Assembly: GCF_009760915.1 (NCBI RefSeq)
Contig: NZ_VIDQ01000050.1
Span: 1-54,502 of the forward strand
DNA from: Azohydromonas aeria
GTDB taxonomy: Bacteria > Pseudomonadota > Gammaproteobacteria > Burkholderiales > Burkholderiaceae_C
Length of the DNA stretch: 54,502 nt
Direction: 5' to 3'
Below, piece by piece: positions 7,302-19,073 of this stretch. Every line of letters begins with the position of its first letter. The stretch's first letter is position 1. Made by a program: the position numbers and the translations under genes. The notes beneath the pieces are model-generated. The model worked only from the letters and a program-made list of their open reading frames with translations, was not told where the DNA came from and did not search any database.

Positions 7302-8413
7302 AACGCATGACCCGCATTCAATCCGCCTTTGCGCTGCTGACGCTGGCGCTGGCCGCATCGCTGGCCCAGGCCGGCGATGGACACGACCACGGCGACGCCG
7401 CTCCCAGCGCCAACGCCAACGGTCCACAGCGCCTTCCCGACGGGAGCGTGTTCCTGCCCAAGCCCGCGCAACGCCAGATGGCCGTGCGCACGTCGGTGTC
7501 CCAGGACGGGCAACTGCCCCGTGCCCTGGAGCTCTCGGGACGCGTGCAGATGGACCCCAACGCCGGCGGCAAGGTCCAGGCCCTGGTGGCCGGGCGGCTG
7601 GAGCCGGGCCCGCGGGGGCTGCCTTCGGTGGGCCAGACGGTGCGCAAGGGCGACGTGCTGGCCTACGTCGTGCCCTCGGCCGGCGCCATCGAGCGCTCCA
7701 ACCAGGCGGCGCAGCTGGCCGAGTTGAAAGCCAGCCGCGATCTGGCCGCCAAGCGCTTGGCGCGCCTGAAGGAGCTGGCCGACACCGTGCCGCGCAAGGA
7801 AATCGAGGCGGCCGAGAGCGAGGTGGCCAGCCTGGGCGCGCGCATGGCGGCCATCGGTGGCGGCCTCTCCGGGCGCGATGCGCTGCTCGCCCCCGTGTCG
7901 GGCGTGATCGCTTCGGCCAACGCCGTCAGCGGCCAGGTGGTGGACGCGCGCGAGCTGGTGTTCGAGGTGGTGGATCCGTCACGGCTGCGCGTGGAGGCGC
8001 TGGCCTTTGACGCCGCGGTGGCCGCTGACGTGGACACGGCGTTCCTCATGGCCGGCGGCAAGAAGGTGCCGCTCACGTTCATCGGCGCGTCGCGCTCGCT
8101 GCGCGAGCAGGCGCTGCCCCTGATGTTCCGCGCCGAGGGCGCCGCACTGTCCGCGCTGGCGGTGGGGCAGCCCGTGCAGGTGGTGGTGCAGACCCGCAGC
8201 CGTGTCCAGGGCGTGCCCGTGCCCGCGGACGCACTGGTCAAGAATCCGTCGAACCAGAGCATCGTCTGGGTCAAGGCCGCACCCGAGCGCTTCGAGCCCA
8301 GGGTGGTGACGGTGCAGCCGCTTGACGGCGCGACGCTGACGGCCACGACGGGGCTCAAGGCGGGCGATCGGGTCGTGACGCAGGGCGCGACGCTCGTGAA
8401 CCAGGTCCGCTGA
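7298..8413 (+). CDS. czcB: CzcB-type periplasmic adaptor (membrane fusion protein) of system 1
   Basis: A 371-residue periplasmic adaptor. A signal peptide (FALLTLALAASLAQA) leads to a GDGHDHGD metal patch. The barrel and lipoyl halves follow (ALELSGRVQMDPNAGGKVQA; GDVLAYVVPSAGAI), then a short alpha-hairpin (residues ~130-190) and LLAPVSGVIASANAVSGQVV. The C-terminal domain ends TTGLKAGDRVVTQGATLV, the usual family ending. It bridges CzcA in the inner membrane to CzcC in the outer membrane. Its ATG overlaps the preceding stop (ATGA), and czcA begins 13 bp after its end. A second in-frame ATG six bases into the gene (MKRMTRIQ) is also possible. Confidence 0.92.
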   Translation: MKRMTRIQSAFALLTLALAASLAQAGDGHDHGDAAPSANANGPQRLPDGSVFLPKPAQRQMAVRTSVSQDGQLPRALELSGRVQMDPNAGGKVQALVAGRLEPGPRGLPSVGQTVRKGDVLAYVVPSAGAIERSNQAAQLAELKASRDLAAKRLARLKELADTVPRKEIEAAESEVASLGARMAAIGGGLSGRDALLAPVSGVIASANAVSGQVVDARELVFEVVDPSRLRVEALAFDAAVAADVDTAFLMAGGKKVPLTFIGASRSLREQALPLMFRAEGAALSALAVGQPVQVVVQTRSRVQGVPVPADALVKNPSNQSIVWVKAAPERFEPRVVTVQPLDGATLTATTGLKAGDRVVTQGATLVNQVR

Positions 8414-8426
8414 CGGAGAGCCGCAC

Positions 8427-11546
<3,120 letters not shown>

Positions 11547-11590
11547 AGCCTGGCGGCCTCTTCATTCCTCCCGTCAACGAAAGGACCTTC

Positions 11591-11986
11591 ATGAAACTCA
11601 ACCGCATCTGGGCCACTGCCGCCTTGGCTGCTTGCCTGGGCACCGCCGCCGCCGCGGCACAGGAGCACGAGCACGGCCATGGCCACGAGCCGATGCACGG
11701 CGGTGTCGTGGTCGAAGCCAGCGACATGGACTTCGAGCTGGTGGCAAAGGCCGACGCCGTCACGCTGTACGTGCGCGACCACGGCAAGCCCGCGAGCACG
11801 CAAGGCGCCAGCGGCAAGCTCACGCTGCTCAGCGGCAGCGACAAGACCGAGGCGACGTTGTCGCCAGCGGGTGACAACAGGCTCGCAGCCCAGGGCAGTT
11901 TCAAGGTGGGTGCCGGCACCAAGGCCGTCGCCACGGTCACGCTGCCGGGGAAGAAGGCGGTCAACGTGCGCTTTGCGCTCAAGTGA
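11591..11986 (+). CDS. His-rich exported accessory protein at the end of efflux operon 1
   Basis: A 131-residue exported protein with AAAGGACC before its ATG. The signal peptide (IWATAALAACLGTAAAAA) is followed by a His-rich stretch (QEHEHGHGHEPMHGG) and a small beta domain (MDFELVAKADAVTLYVRDHG, LTLLSGSDKTEATLSP, KAVATVTLPGKKAVNVRFAL). The beta domain pattern resembles the middle of the protein at 6672, which also begins DFELVG. It lies 44 bp after czcA and is followed by a long hairpin at 11988-12035, so it probably closes the operon. A periplasmic metal-binding role is likely from the His patch; I know of no characterised homologue. Confidence 0.75.
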   Translation: MKLNRIWATAALAACLGTAAAAAQEHEHGHGHEPMHGGVVVEASDMDFELVAKADAVTLYVRDHGKPASTQGASGKLTLLSGSDKTEATLSPAGDNRLAAQGSFKVGAGTKAVATVTLPGKKAVNVRFALK

Positions 11987-11987
11987 C

Positions 11988-12035
11988 CCTGGCACGGAAC
12001 GCCGCGTGGCCCGCGCCGTGCGGCGTTCAGCCAGG
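11988..12035. terminator. Long hairpin between convergent genes
   Basis: GAACGCCGC (11997-12005) pairs perfectly with GCGGCGTTC (12020-12028), and CCTGGC (11988-11993) with GCCAGG (12030-12035), giving an extended stem directly after the stop at 11986. No U-tract follows, so it is either a bidirectional hairpin terminator of weak form or an mRNA-stabilising structure. It separates the first efflux operon from the convergent MerR-family gene. Confidence 0.55.
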
Positions 12036-12076
12036 CTCCGGCGCCGCCTGCGTGCTGGTTCGAGAACGCCTCCGCG

Positions 12077-12499
12077 TCAGCGCTGCCTTGGTGCCGCGCT
12101 GACGACGTGGGCGAGTTCCTGGAGGATGCCGCAGTCGCGTGCGGGCTGGGCCTGCGTGCAGCGCCGGCGCAGATCCTTCAGGTGCTTTTGCAGCACCCGC
12201 AGTTCGCGAATGCGTTGCTCCACCTGGCCGATGTGGGCGTCCAGCAGCGCGTTGACGGCGCCACAGTCCTCCTCGGGCGCATCCTTGAAGCGCAGGAGCA
12301 CCCGGATCTCGTCCAGGGCCATGTCAAGACTGCGGCACTGCCGGATGAACGCCAGCATTTCGACGTGCGCCGGGCCGTACACGCGGTAGTTGCCAGGAGT
12401 GCGTCCGGGCTTGGGCAGCAAGCCTTCGCGCTCGTAGAAGCGTATCGTCTGTTCTGAGGTGCCGGTAGCGTCGGCGAGTTCACCAATCTTCATGTTCAC
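12077..12499 (-). CDS. cadR: MerR-family metal regulator (CadR/PbrR type)
   Basis: A 140-residue MerR-family activator. The helix-turn-helix IGELADATGTSEQTIRFYER is N-terminal, followed by the coupling helices and a dimerisation coiled coil (about 80-112). The conserved cysteines Cys79 (EEDCGAVNALLDAHI), Cys114 (RRRCTQ) and Cys123 (DCGILQ) match the CadR/PbrR metal-binding set, so it should respond to Cd, Pb or Zn. An ATG two codons in (MKIGEL) is an alternative start. It is divergent from the czcI2 operon, with a dyad operator at 12530-12550. Because the local pbrR near 26600 is broken, this protein may also serve the pbrT and pbrA promoters, which carry the same kind of site. Confidence 0.9.
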   Translation of the reverse strand: MNMKIGELADATGTSEQTIRFYEREGLLPKPGRTPGNYRVYGPAHVEMLAFIRQCRSLDMALDEIRVLLRFKDAPEEDCGAVNALLDAHIGQVEQRIRELRVLQKHLKDLRRRCTQAQPARDCGILQELAHVVSAAPRQR

Positions 12500-12529
12500 A
12501 CTGGACCGGCATGAAAAATGCCAGCCCCT

Positions 12530-12550
12530 ACTCTACAAGCGCTCCAGGGT
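12530..12550. promoter_or_regulatory. MerR-type (CadR/PbrR) operator
   Basis: ACTCT and AGGGT halves flank an 11-bp centre, an interrupted dyad of the CadR/PbrR type. Aligned to the pbrT operator (26774-26794) it matches at 16 of 21 positions, in the same orientation with respect to the rightward gene. It lies 31 bp upstream of the cadR start and about 110 bp upstream of czcI2. The -35 match in the rightward direction is poor (CCTACT), so which promoter it serves is not certain. Confidence 0.6.
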
Positions 12551-12646
12551 TTGCAAAACGCAGGCAGCTTATCCGCGAGATGCAAACCATGGCTTTGGAG
12601 TGGACGGCCCAAGGCGTCAATGTACGTTGGACAACCTTGTAGTGGC

Positions 12647-12652
12647 TATAAT
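12647..12652 (+). promoter_or_regulatory. Consensus -10 hexamer 7 bp before the czcI2 start
   Basis: A perfect TATAAT at 12647-12652 is followed by seven bases and the ATG at 12660. Transcription from this hexamer would begin at or just before the ATG, giving a leaderless message; no ribosome site is visible. The imperfect dyad TTGTAG-TGG-CTATAA (12638-12652) overlaps the hexamer and could be a second operator. A TTGGAC at 12627 is only 14 bp upstream, too close for a standard -35. Confidence 0.55.
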
Positions 12653-12659
12653 CAAAACC

Positions 12660-13013
12660 ATGGTCCGCCGCGTCGTCATCCTGCTGCTGATGCTGCTGCC
12701 GCTCCAGTTCGTCTGGAGCGCGGCCGCGGTGTATTGCAGCCACGAGGCGGCGCCAACGGCCCAGCACTTCGGCCACCACGTGCACGTGCACAAGTCGGCC
12801 CAGGCCGACGACGGCGCAAAAGCCAAGGCCGATTCGACGGTCGCCGACAACGACTGCCCGGTCTGCCACATGGGCGGCCCGTCACTGCCGCCTGACGTGG
12901 TGGTTTTCACCGGGATGCATGCCGTGCCGCCCCAGCACCCCGCTGCCGGCGTGTCCTATTCATCTGCACCGCCCGGAACCCCGGAACGCCCCAACTGGCT
13001 GCTCGCCGCCTGA
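12660..13013 (+). CDS. czcI: CzcI-family exported protein of efflux system 2
   Basis: A 117-residue exported protein beginning MVRRVVILLLMLLPLQFVWS, a signal peptide typical of CzcI. The mature part contains YCSHEAAPTAQHFGHHVHVH and the motif DNDCPVCHMGG, and ends PPGTPERPNWLLAA. It is much closer to canonical CzcI than the copy at 4916, with which it shares layout but limited identity. The upstream in-frame extension to 12459 is rejected because the signal peptide would become internal. There is no ribosome site and a perfect TATAAT lies seven bases before the ATG, so a leaderless transcript is likely. czcC2 follows after 112 bp. Confidence 0.87.
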   Translation: MVRRVVILLLMLLPLQFVWSAAAVYCSHEAAPTAQHFGHHVHVHKSAQADDGAKAKADSTVADNDCPVCHMGGPSLPPDVVVFTGMHAVPPQHPAAGVSYSSAPPGTPERPNWLLAA

Positions 13014-13125
13014 TCCGGCGAGCACCCGCGTTCTTTTCTTTCTCTCAAGGCACAAGGCCACTCGCCCACAGCACTCGCTCGCCGGATCCATCCCGTTCCT
13101 GGTTCATCCCTGACTGGAGGATTCG

Positions 13126-14406
13126 ATGCGATACAAGACGCTGGCGCTGGCCGCCGCGTTGTGCTTGGCACCGTGCTGGACCCTGGCGCAAGACGCTGCG
13201 CCCGCGATGACCGCGGCCGGGCGAAGCCTGACGTTGCAGGAAGCTCTCGCGCTGGCCCAGGCCAGCAACCCTGCGCTCAAGGCGCGGCAGGCGCAGCTCG
13301 CGGCTGCTGAAGGCCAAGCCACCGACGCCGCGGCTTTGCTGGCCAGCAATCCCCAGGTCTGGACAGAGCGCACGCGCCGGCGCGTGGCTGCGCCACCCGG
13401 CACGCCGCGGCAAAACGAGTGGGCCGCCGGCATCGAGCAGTCGCTGGAGATTGCCGGGCAGCGGGGCCATCGGCGCGAGGCCGCACAGGAGGCGCTCTCA
13501 GCGGTGCGGCTGGAAATCGACGACGCGTCGCGCCAGCTGCGCGCCGAGGTGTCGCAACGCTTCTACCGCGTGCTGGCGCTGCAGCGGCGCGTCGAAGTGG
13601 AGGCCCAGGCGTTGCAGCTGTTCGAGGACACGGCCCGGGCCATCGAGCGCCGCCGGGCCTCCGGCGAGGACACGCGGCTCGATGCCAATGTGGCCGTGGT
13701 CGAGGCCGAGCGTGCACGCAACGCACTGGCCAGCATCCAGGAGGAGCTGCTGCAGGCGCGCGCCGACTTGGCCGCCGGGCTGCAGCTCGATGCGGCCGAG
13801 CTGCCGCAGGCCGCCGGCGAGCTGCAGCTGACGCCACTGGTATACACGCGCGACGAGCTGCTGCAGGCCGCGCTGTCGCAGCCGCGCCTGCAGGCGCTCC
13901 AGGCACGCGAGCAAAGCGCCCAGTCGAGGCTGCGGCTCGAACGTGCCGCGCGTTATCCGGACATCACCGTCGGGGTCAACGTCGGCCGCGAGGGTCCGCT
14001 GGACGCGCGCGAGCGGCTGACCACCGTCACGCTGTCCGTGCCCTTGCCCCTGTTCAAGCACAACGCCGCAGGCATCGGCCAGGCCAGCACCGAGCTCGCC
14101 CAGGCGCAGGTGGAGCGTCGCGCCGCCGAACGCGACGCACCTGCCCAGGTGCAGGCGCTGTGGTCGCGGCTGCAGAGCCTGCAGGCCCGCGTGGAGCGGC
14201 TGCAGCGCCTGGTGCTGCCGACGCTGGCCGACAACGAGCGCTTGTCGTTGCGCTCGCGCGAGGTCGGCCAGATCGGGCTGCTGGAGCTGCTGGTCACCTC
14301 GCGCCAGTCCCTGGACGCCCGCCGTGACCTGATCGACGCCCTGCTGGACTACCACACCACCCGGGCCGAGCTGGAAGCCGCCGCCGGATGGACGAGCCAG
14401 CCCTGA
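13126..14406 (+). CDS. czcC: CzcC-type outer membrane factor of efflux system 2
   Basis: A 426-residue TolC-family protein with a signal peptide (LALAAALCLAPCWTLA) and the two structural repeats of outer membrane efflux proteins. Repeat one starts LTLQEALALAQASNPALKAR and includes GIEQSLEIAGQRGHRREAAQ; repeat two includes VTLSVPLPLFKHNAAGIGQA. Long heptad-rich helices fill residues ~150-215 and 335-415. A strong TGGAGG site precedes the ATG. It should dock with CzcB2/CzcA2 encoded immediately downstream; czcB2 begins 11 bp after its stop. It shares only family-level similarity with the CzcC of system 1, so the two systems are not a recent duplication. Confidence 0.92.
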   Translation: MRYKTLALAAALCLAPCWTLAQDAAPAMTAAGRSLTLQEALALAQASNPALKARQAQLAAAEGQATDAAALLASNPQVWTERTRRRVAAPPGTPRQNEWAAGIEQSLEIAGQRGHRREAAQEALSAVRLEIDDASRQLRAEVSQRFYRVLALQRRVEVEAQALQLFEDTARAIERRRASGEDTRLDANVAVVEAERARNALASIQEELLQARADLAAGLQLDAAELPQAAGELQLTPLVYTRDELLQAALSQPRLQALQAREQSAQSRLRLERAARYPDITVGVNVGREGPLDARERLTTVTLSVPLPLFKHNAAGIGQASTELAQAQVERRAAERDAPAQVQALWSRLQSLQARVERLQRLVLPTLADNERLSLRSREVGQIGLLELLVTSRQSLDARRDLIDALLDYHTTRAELEAAAGWTSQP

Positions 14407-14417
14407 GGAAGAGCACC

Positions 14418-15596
14418 ATGAAGAAATTGATGCAACCAGGTGGTCGTCGTGCGCTCGCTGCGCTGGCCGTGGCCGCGCTGCTGTCCGCCTGCGGTGGTGC
14501 CAAGAACGACCAGCCTGCCACGAAGGACGAGCAGGCCCAGGCACAGGCCGAGGAGAGCTCCTTGATCAAGCTGTCGGCCGAGGAGGCGCAGCGTGCCGGG
14601 CTGCAGGTCCAGGCGCTGCAGCCCGAAGCCCAGGCCGATGTCGTCACCGTCACTGCCACCATCCGCGCCAACCAGGACCACTTCGCCCACGTCGCGCCCC
14701 GAGTGGAGGGCCGCCTCACGCAGGTCGTGGCCAAGCTCGGCGACCAGGTGCGCGCCGGGCAGACCCTGGCCGTGCTCGACAGCGTGGCCTTGGGAGAAGC
14801 GCAGTCCGCCTACCAGCAGGCACAGGCGTCACACCGCGTGGCACAGGGCGACTTCGACCGGGCCAGCAAGCTCGTGGCCGAGGAGATCATTCCCCAGAAG
14901 GACTACCTGCGCGCGCAGGCCGAGCTGGAGAAGTCACGCGCCGAGCTGCGCGCGGCCGAGGACAAGCTGCGGCTGCTTGGGGCGTCGCCGCAGGGCGGCG
15001 GCCGGGCCAGCGCGAGCTTCGAATTGCGCTCGCCGCTGGCCGGCACTGTCATCGAGAAGAAGGCCACCATCGGCGAGCTCGCCGGTCCGGAAGTCTCGCT
15101 GTTCACCGTAGCCAACCTCTCGCGCGTGTGGATCGAGGCCAACCTCTCGGAGGACCTGCTGGCCAAAGTGCGCGTGGGCGCGCCCGCGAGCGTGACCGTC
15201 GCGGCCTATCCCGGCGTGCGCTTTGCTGGCAAGGTGAGCTTCATCGCCGGCGTGCTCGACAAGGACACGCGCACCGTGGGCGCGCGCATCGAGGTGGACA
15301 ACCAGGACGGGCGGCTCAAGCCCGAGATGTTCGCCACGGCCAGTATCCAGACCGGCCAGACCAAGGAGGGCGTGCTCAGCGTCCCAGACGCCGCGGTGCT
15401 GCTGCTGCAGGGGCAGCCGACGGTGTTCGTGCGCGAGAAGGACGGCTACGAGCCGCGCCCGGTGGAGCCCGGCGACAAGCTCGGCGGCCGCACGGTGCTC
15501 AAGTCCGGCGTGCAGCCCGGCGACGAGGTGGTGACGGCCGGCGCCTACGCGCTCAAGGCCAGGCTGCTGAAGTCGCAGATCAGCGACGAGCATTGA
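14418..15596 (+). CDS. czcB: CzcB-type adaptor lipoprotein of efflux system 2
   Basis: A 392-residue periplasmic adaptor. The ATG at 14418 is chosen over the upstream frame because GAGGAAGAG precedes it and it starts directly with a lipoprotein signal: LAALAVAALLSAC, with the lipidated Cys at residue 25. The lipoyl/barrel segments (FAHVAPRVEGRLTQVVAKLG, QVRAGQTLAVLDSVALGEAQ), an alpha-hairpin (~125-190), FELRSPLAGTVIEKKATIGE and the C-terminal SGVQPGDEVVTAGAYALKAR fit the CzcB family. Unlike the system 1 adaptor it lacks a His patch and is lipid-anchored, so the two pumps probably differ in how metal is delivered. czcA2 begins 13 bp downstream. Confidence 0.92.
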   Translation: MKKLMQPGGRRALAALAVAALLSACGGAKNDQPATKDEQAQAQAEESSLIKLSAEEAQRAGLQVQALQPEAQADVVTVTATIRANQDHFAHVAPRVEGRLTQVVAKLGDQVRAGQTLAVLDSVALGEAQSAYQQAQASHRVAQGDFDRASKLVAEEIIPQKDYLRAQAELEKSRAELRAAEDKLRLLGASPQGGGRASASFELRSPLAGTVIEKKATIGELAGPEVSLFTVANLSRVWIEANLSEDLLAKVRVGAPASVTVAAYPGVRFAGKVSFIAGVLDKDTRTVGARIEVDNQDGRLKPEMFATASIQTGQTKEGVLSVPDAAVLLLQGQPTVFVREKDGYEPRPVEPGDKLGGRTVLKSGVQPGDEVVTAGAYALKARLLKSQISDEH

Positions 15597-15609
15597 GAAA
15601 GCCAGCACC

Positions 15610-18600
15610 ATGCTCAATGCGATTGTCGATGCCTCGCTGCGCTACAAGGTCCTGGTACTGGTTGCCTTTGCGGTGATCGTAGGCCTGGGCGTGCGCGCCT
15701 TTCAGCAAGTGCCGGTGGACGCCTTCCCGGACGTCACGCCGATCCAGGTCAACGTCTACACCGAGTCGCCGGGCCTGGCGGCCGAGGATGTCGAGAAGCT
15801 GCTCACCGCGCCCATCGAGGGCGCGATGGCCGGCCTGCCCGGCGTCGAGGAGGTGCGCTCCGTCTCGCTTTTCGGTCTGTCCTACGTCGGCGTCTATTTC
15901 AAGGACGACGTCGACATCTACTTCGCCCGGCGCCTGGTGGGCGAGAAGCTGCAGGAAGCCAAGGAGCGGCTGCCCCAGGGCTACGGCGAGCCGGTGCTGG
16001 GTCCCAACAGCTCCGGGCTTGGGCAGGTCTTCTGGTACACGATCGACTCGGCCGACAAGAAGCTCTCGGCCATGGAACTGCGCACGTTGCACGACTGGAC
16101 GGTACGGCTGATCGTACGCACCGCGCCCGGCGTCGATGACGTCATCTCCTGGGGCGGCCAGGAAAAGCAGTTCCAGGTGCAGATCGACCCGCGCAGCCTC
16201 ATCAAGTATGGGCTGTCGTTCAAGGAGGTCATGGAGCGGCTGACGGCCAACAACCGCCAAGTCGGCGGCCAGTACCTCAACGTCGGTGCCGAGCAGTACC
16301 TCGTGCGGGGCCTGGGCCTGGTGGGCAGCGTGGCCGACATCGAGTCGGTCATCGTGGCCGAGCGCAACGGTGCGCCGATCCACGTGCGCGACGTGGCGCA
16401 GGTCAAGGAGGCGCCTGCGATGCGCTTCGGCGCCGTCACGCGCAACGGCGAGGAAAGCGTGCTGGGCATGGCACTGGCACGCGTCAACGAGAACGCCAAG
16501 AACGTGGTCGACGCGGTCAAGGCCAAGCTTGCCACCGCGCAGGCCGCGCTGCCCAAGGGCGTGACGCTGAACCCCGTCTACGACCGCACGGAACTGGTGG
16601 AAAAGGCGCTCAAGACCGCCGAGAGCTCGCTCGTCGAAGGCGCACTCCTGGTGGCCGTGATCCTCTTCCTCTTCCTGGGCGAGATCCGCTCGGCCGTGGT
16701 CGTGATCGTCACGTTGCCGCTGGCCATGCTCATCGCCTTCGTGCTGATGCAGCAGTTCGGCCTGTCGGCCAACCTGATGTCGCTGGCGGGCCTGGCCATC
16801 GGCACCGGGATGATGGTCGATGGCGCCGTGGTGATGGTGGAAAACGCCTTCCGGCTGCTGGCGCATGCGCGCGAGTCCGGCCGGCCGGTGCACAAGACGC
16901 AGCTGATCCTGCAGGCCGCGCGCGAGGTGGTGAACCCGATCGCGTTCGCGATCCTGATCATCATCGTCGTGTTCATGCCGCTGTTCTCGCTCAGCGGCCT
17001 GGAGGGCAAGCTCTTCAAGCCCATGGCGCTGACCATCACCTTCGCCATGGCTGGCTCGCTGCTGCTGTCGCTCACGCTCGTGCCGGTGCTCGCCGCGCTG
17101 ATCCTCAAGCCCAAGGAGGAGCGCGACACCTTCCTGGTGGCCCGCGCCAAGCGGCTGTACCTGCCGCTGCTGGACTGGGCGCTGGAGCGCAAGCGCCTGG
17201 TGGTCGGCAGCGCCGTCGTGCTGCTGCTGGCGTCGCTCGCCCTCTTCCCGTTCCTGGGCAAGGAGTTCATGCCGCAGCTGCAGGAAGGCGCAATCATGTT
17301 CCGCATCACCGGCATCCCATCGACCTCGCTGGAAGAGTCGATCCGGGTGTCGAAGGTGGTGGACGCCGAGCTGCGCCGGCAGTTCCCGCAGGTCAAGACC
17401 GTGCTGGCGACCATCGGCCGCGCCGAGAAGGGCGAAACGGCCGACGTGAACTACATGGAAGTGCTGCTGGAGCTCAAGCCGCAGGGCCAGTGGCCCGAGA
17501 AGCTCTCCTACACCTCGCTCGGGCGCCAGATGCAGGAGTCGCTGGAGGAGACGGTGCCCACGGCCGTGTTCGGCGCGACGCAGCCGATCCAGATGCGCGT
17601 CGAGGAGCTGATTTCCGGTGTCCGCGCGACGCTGGCCCTGAAGCTCTACGGCGAGGACCTGGGCACGCTGGACAGGCTCACCGGCCAGATCCAATCCGCG
17701 CTCAAGACCGTGCCCGGCGTGGCCGACCTCTCGGCCGAGGCCAACAAGGGCAAGCCGCAGCTCGTGGTCAAGGTGGACCGCCCCGCGGCGGCACGCCTGG
17801 GGCTCAATGCCGACGACATCCTGGAGGTGGTGCAGTCGGGCATTGGCGGCAGCACCGTCTCGACGCTGATCGAGGGCACGCGCCGCTTCGACATCGCCGT
17901 GCGCCTGGCCGACGACTACCGCTCGTCGCCCTCGGCGATCGCCGCGATCCCCATCCGTACCAGCAGCGGCGCCCTCGTGCCGTTCTCGCAGGTCGCCAGC
18001 ATCGAGCTCGACGAGGGCTACTCGTTCGTGCGCCGCGAGGCCCTGCAGCGCTACGCGGTGCTGCAGATGGACGTGCAGGGCCGCGACGTGGACAGCTTCG
18101 TCAAGGAGGCCAACGCCAAGCTGCAGCAGGTGGTGAAGCTACCCGCCGGCTACTGGATCGAATGGGGCGGCGCATTCGAGAACCAGCAGCGCGCCATGGC
18201 GCGACTGGCGCTGATCGTGCCGCTGACCATCGGGCTGATCTTCATCCTGCTGTACACGGCGTTCAACTCGGTGCGCCACGCCACGCTGATCATTGCCAAC
18301 GTGCCGTTTGCCGTCATCGGCGGCATCGTCGGACTGTTCGTCTCGGGACAGTACCTGTCGGTGCCCTCGGCCATCGGCTTCATCGCGGTGTTCGGCGTGG
18401 CCATGCTCAACGGCATCGTGCTGGTGTCGTTCCTCAACGGCCTGCGGCAACAGGGACTGGCTTTGCGCGACGCGGTGCGGCAGGGGGCAGCGCTGCGGCT
18501 GCGGCCCGTGCTGATGACGGCGTCCGTCGCCATCCTGGGCCTGGTGCCGATGCTGCTGTCCACCGGTGTCGGTGCCGAGACGCAGCGGCCGCTGGCGACC

Positions 18601-18738
18601 GTGGTGGTGGGTGGGCTCTTCACCTCGACGGCGCTGACGCTGCTGCTGCTGCCCCTGATCTACGAATGGGCCGAGGGCCGTGCCGAACGGCGCGCTGGCA
18701 CCGGCTCCCACGCAACGTCACAAGGAGACGCGGCATGA
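15610..18738 (+). CDS. czcA: CzcA-type heavy-metal RND transporter of efflux system 2
   Basis: A 1042-residue HME-RND transporter, full length. The N-terminus (RYKVLVLVAFAVIVGLGVRA, then VPVDAFPDVTPIQVNVYTES) is characteristic. The TM4 proton-relay motif reads AIGTGMMVDGAVVMVENAFR, with Asp404 as the single conserved acid; system 1 has Asp404-Asp405 at the same position. FLGKEFMPQLQEGAIMFRIT marks the second porter half. It forms a tripartite pump with CzcB2 and CzcC2. The last bases overlap the PII-like gene (ATGA), so expression of pump and PII protein is coupled. Substrate metals are probably Zn, Co or Cd by family, but this is not shown by the sequence. Confidence 0.94.
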   Translation: MLNAIVDASLRYKVLVLVAFAVIVGLGVRAFQQVPVDAFPDVTPIQVNVYTESPGLAAEDVEKLLTAPIEGAMAGLPGVEEVRSVSLFGLSYVGVYFKDDVDIYFARRLVGEKLQEAKERLPQGYGEPVLGPNSSGLGQVFWYTIDSADKKLSAMELRTLHDWTVRLIVRTAPGVDDVISWGGQEKQFQVQIDPRSLIKYGLSFKEVMERLTANNRQVGGQYLNVGAEQYLVRGLGLVGSVADIESVIVAERNGAPIHVRDVAQVKEAPAMRFGAVTRNGEESVLGMALARVNENAKNVVDAVKAKLATAQAALPKGVTLNPVYDRTELVEKALKTAESSLVEGALLVAVILFLFLGEIRSAVVVIVTLPLAMLIAFVLMQQFGLSANLMSLAGLAIGTGMMVDGAVVMVENAFRLLAHARESGRPVHKTQLILQAAREVVNPIAFAILIIIVVFMPLFSLSGLEGKLFKPMALTITFAMAGSLLLSLTLVPVLAALILKPKEERDTFLVARAKRLYLPLLDWALERKRLVVGSAVVLLLASLALFPFLGKEFMPQLQEGAIMFRITGIPSTSLEESIRVSKVVDAELRRQFPQVKTVLATIGRAEKGETADVNYMEVLLELKPQGQWPEKLSYTSLGRQMQESLEETVPTAVFGATQPIQMRVEELISGVRATLALKLYGEDLGTLDRLTGQIQSALKTVPGVADLSAEANKGKPQLVVKVDRPAAARLGLNADDILEVVQSGIGGSTVSTLIEGTRRFDIAVRLADDYRSSPSAIAAIPIRTSSGALVPFSQVASIELDEGYSFVRREALQRYAVLQMDVQGRDVDSFVKEANAKLQQVVKLPAGYWIEWGGAFENQQRAMARLALIVPLTIGLIFILLYTAFNSVRHATLIIANVPFAVIGGIVGLFVSGQYLSVPSAIGFIAVFGVAMLNGIVLVSFLNGLRQQGLALRDAVRQGAALRLRPVLMTASVAILGLVPMLLSTGVGAETQRPLATVVVGGLFTSTALTLLLLPLIYEWAEGRAERRAGTGSHATSQGDAA

Positions 18739-19070
18739 AGGAAATCAAGGCCTATGTGCACGCACACCGCATCGGCGAGGTGATCGCCGCGCTCAAGGCC
18801 TCGACGGCCTGGGGCGCGGCCGACGGCGGGCAGCACAACCTCACGGTCTACGTCGTCAAGGGCTCGCTGGTGCCGATCAATGAGCAAGAGAAGCACTACT
18901 CGGTCGAACTCGGCGACGAGGTGGTCAACGAGTACAAGCTGGAGTTGCTGTGCGACGAGCCCCACGTCGGCGAGCTCGTCGCGATCATCCGGCAGGTCGG
19001 CCGCACCGGGCAGCCGCGCGCGGGCTGGGTGTACGTGACGGAAGTGCAGCAGGCCCTACCCATCGAGTAA
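18735..19070 (+). CDS. PII-like protein associated with the RND efflux operon
   Basis: A 111-residue protein of the PII superfamily. It opens MKEIKAYVHAHRIGEVIAAL, has the T-loop region near GSLVPINEQEKHYSVELGDE, and the B-loop/C-loop region GRTGQPRAGWVYVTEVQQAL. It overlaps the end of czcA2 by 4 bp and has AAGGAGA as ribosome site. A distinct group of PII proteins encoded next to heavy-metal RND pumps (called PII-NG) has been described from genome surveys; this gene fits that group. These lack the uridylylated-Tyr context of GlnB. A role in sensing a nucleotide or metal and adjusting pump activity is plausible but unproven. Confidence 0.85.
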   Translation: MKEIKAYVHAHRIGEVIAALKASTAWGAADGGQHNLTVYVVKGSLVPINEQEKHYSVELGDEVVNEYKLELLCDEPHVGELVAIIRQVGRTGQPRAGWVYVTEVQQALPIE

Positions 19071-19073
19071 GCC

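Noticed and set aside
15580..17694. 704-codon open frame antisense to czcA2
   Set aside because: Same shadow effect as above; its composition is biased and it overlaps a clearly real gene.
17490..18734. Upstream extension of the PII-like frame
   Set aside because: The frame is open through czcA2 but only the part from the ATG at 18735 has a ribosome site and PII similarity.
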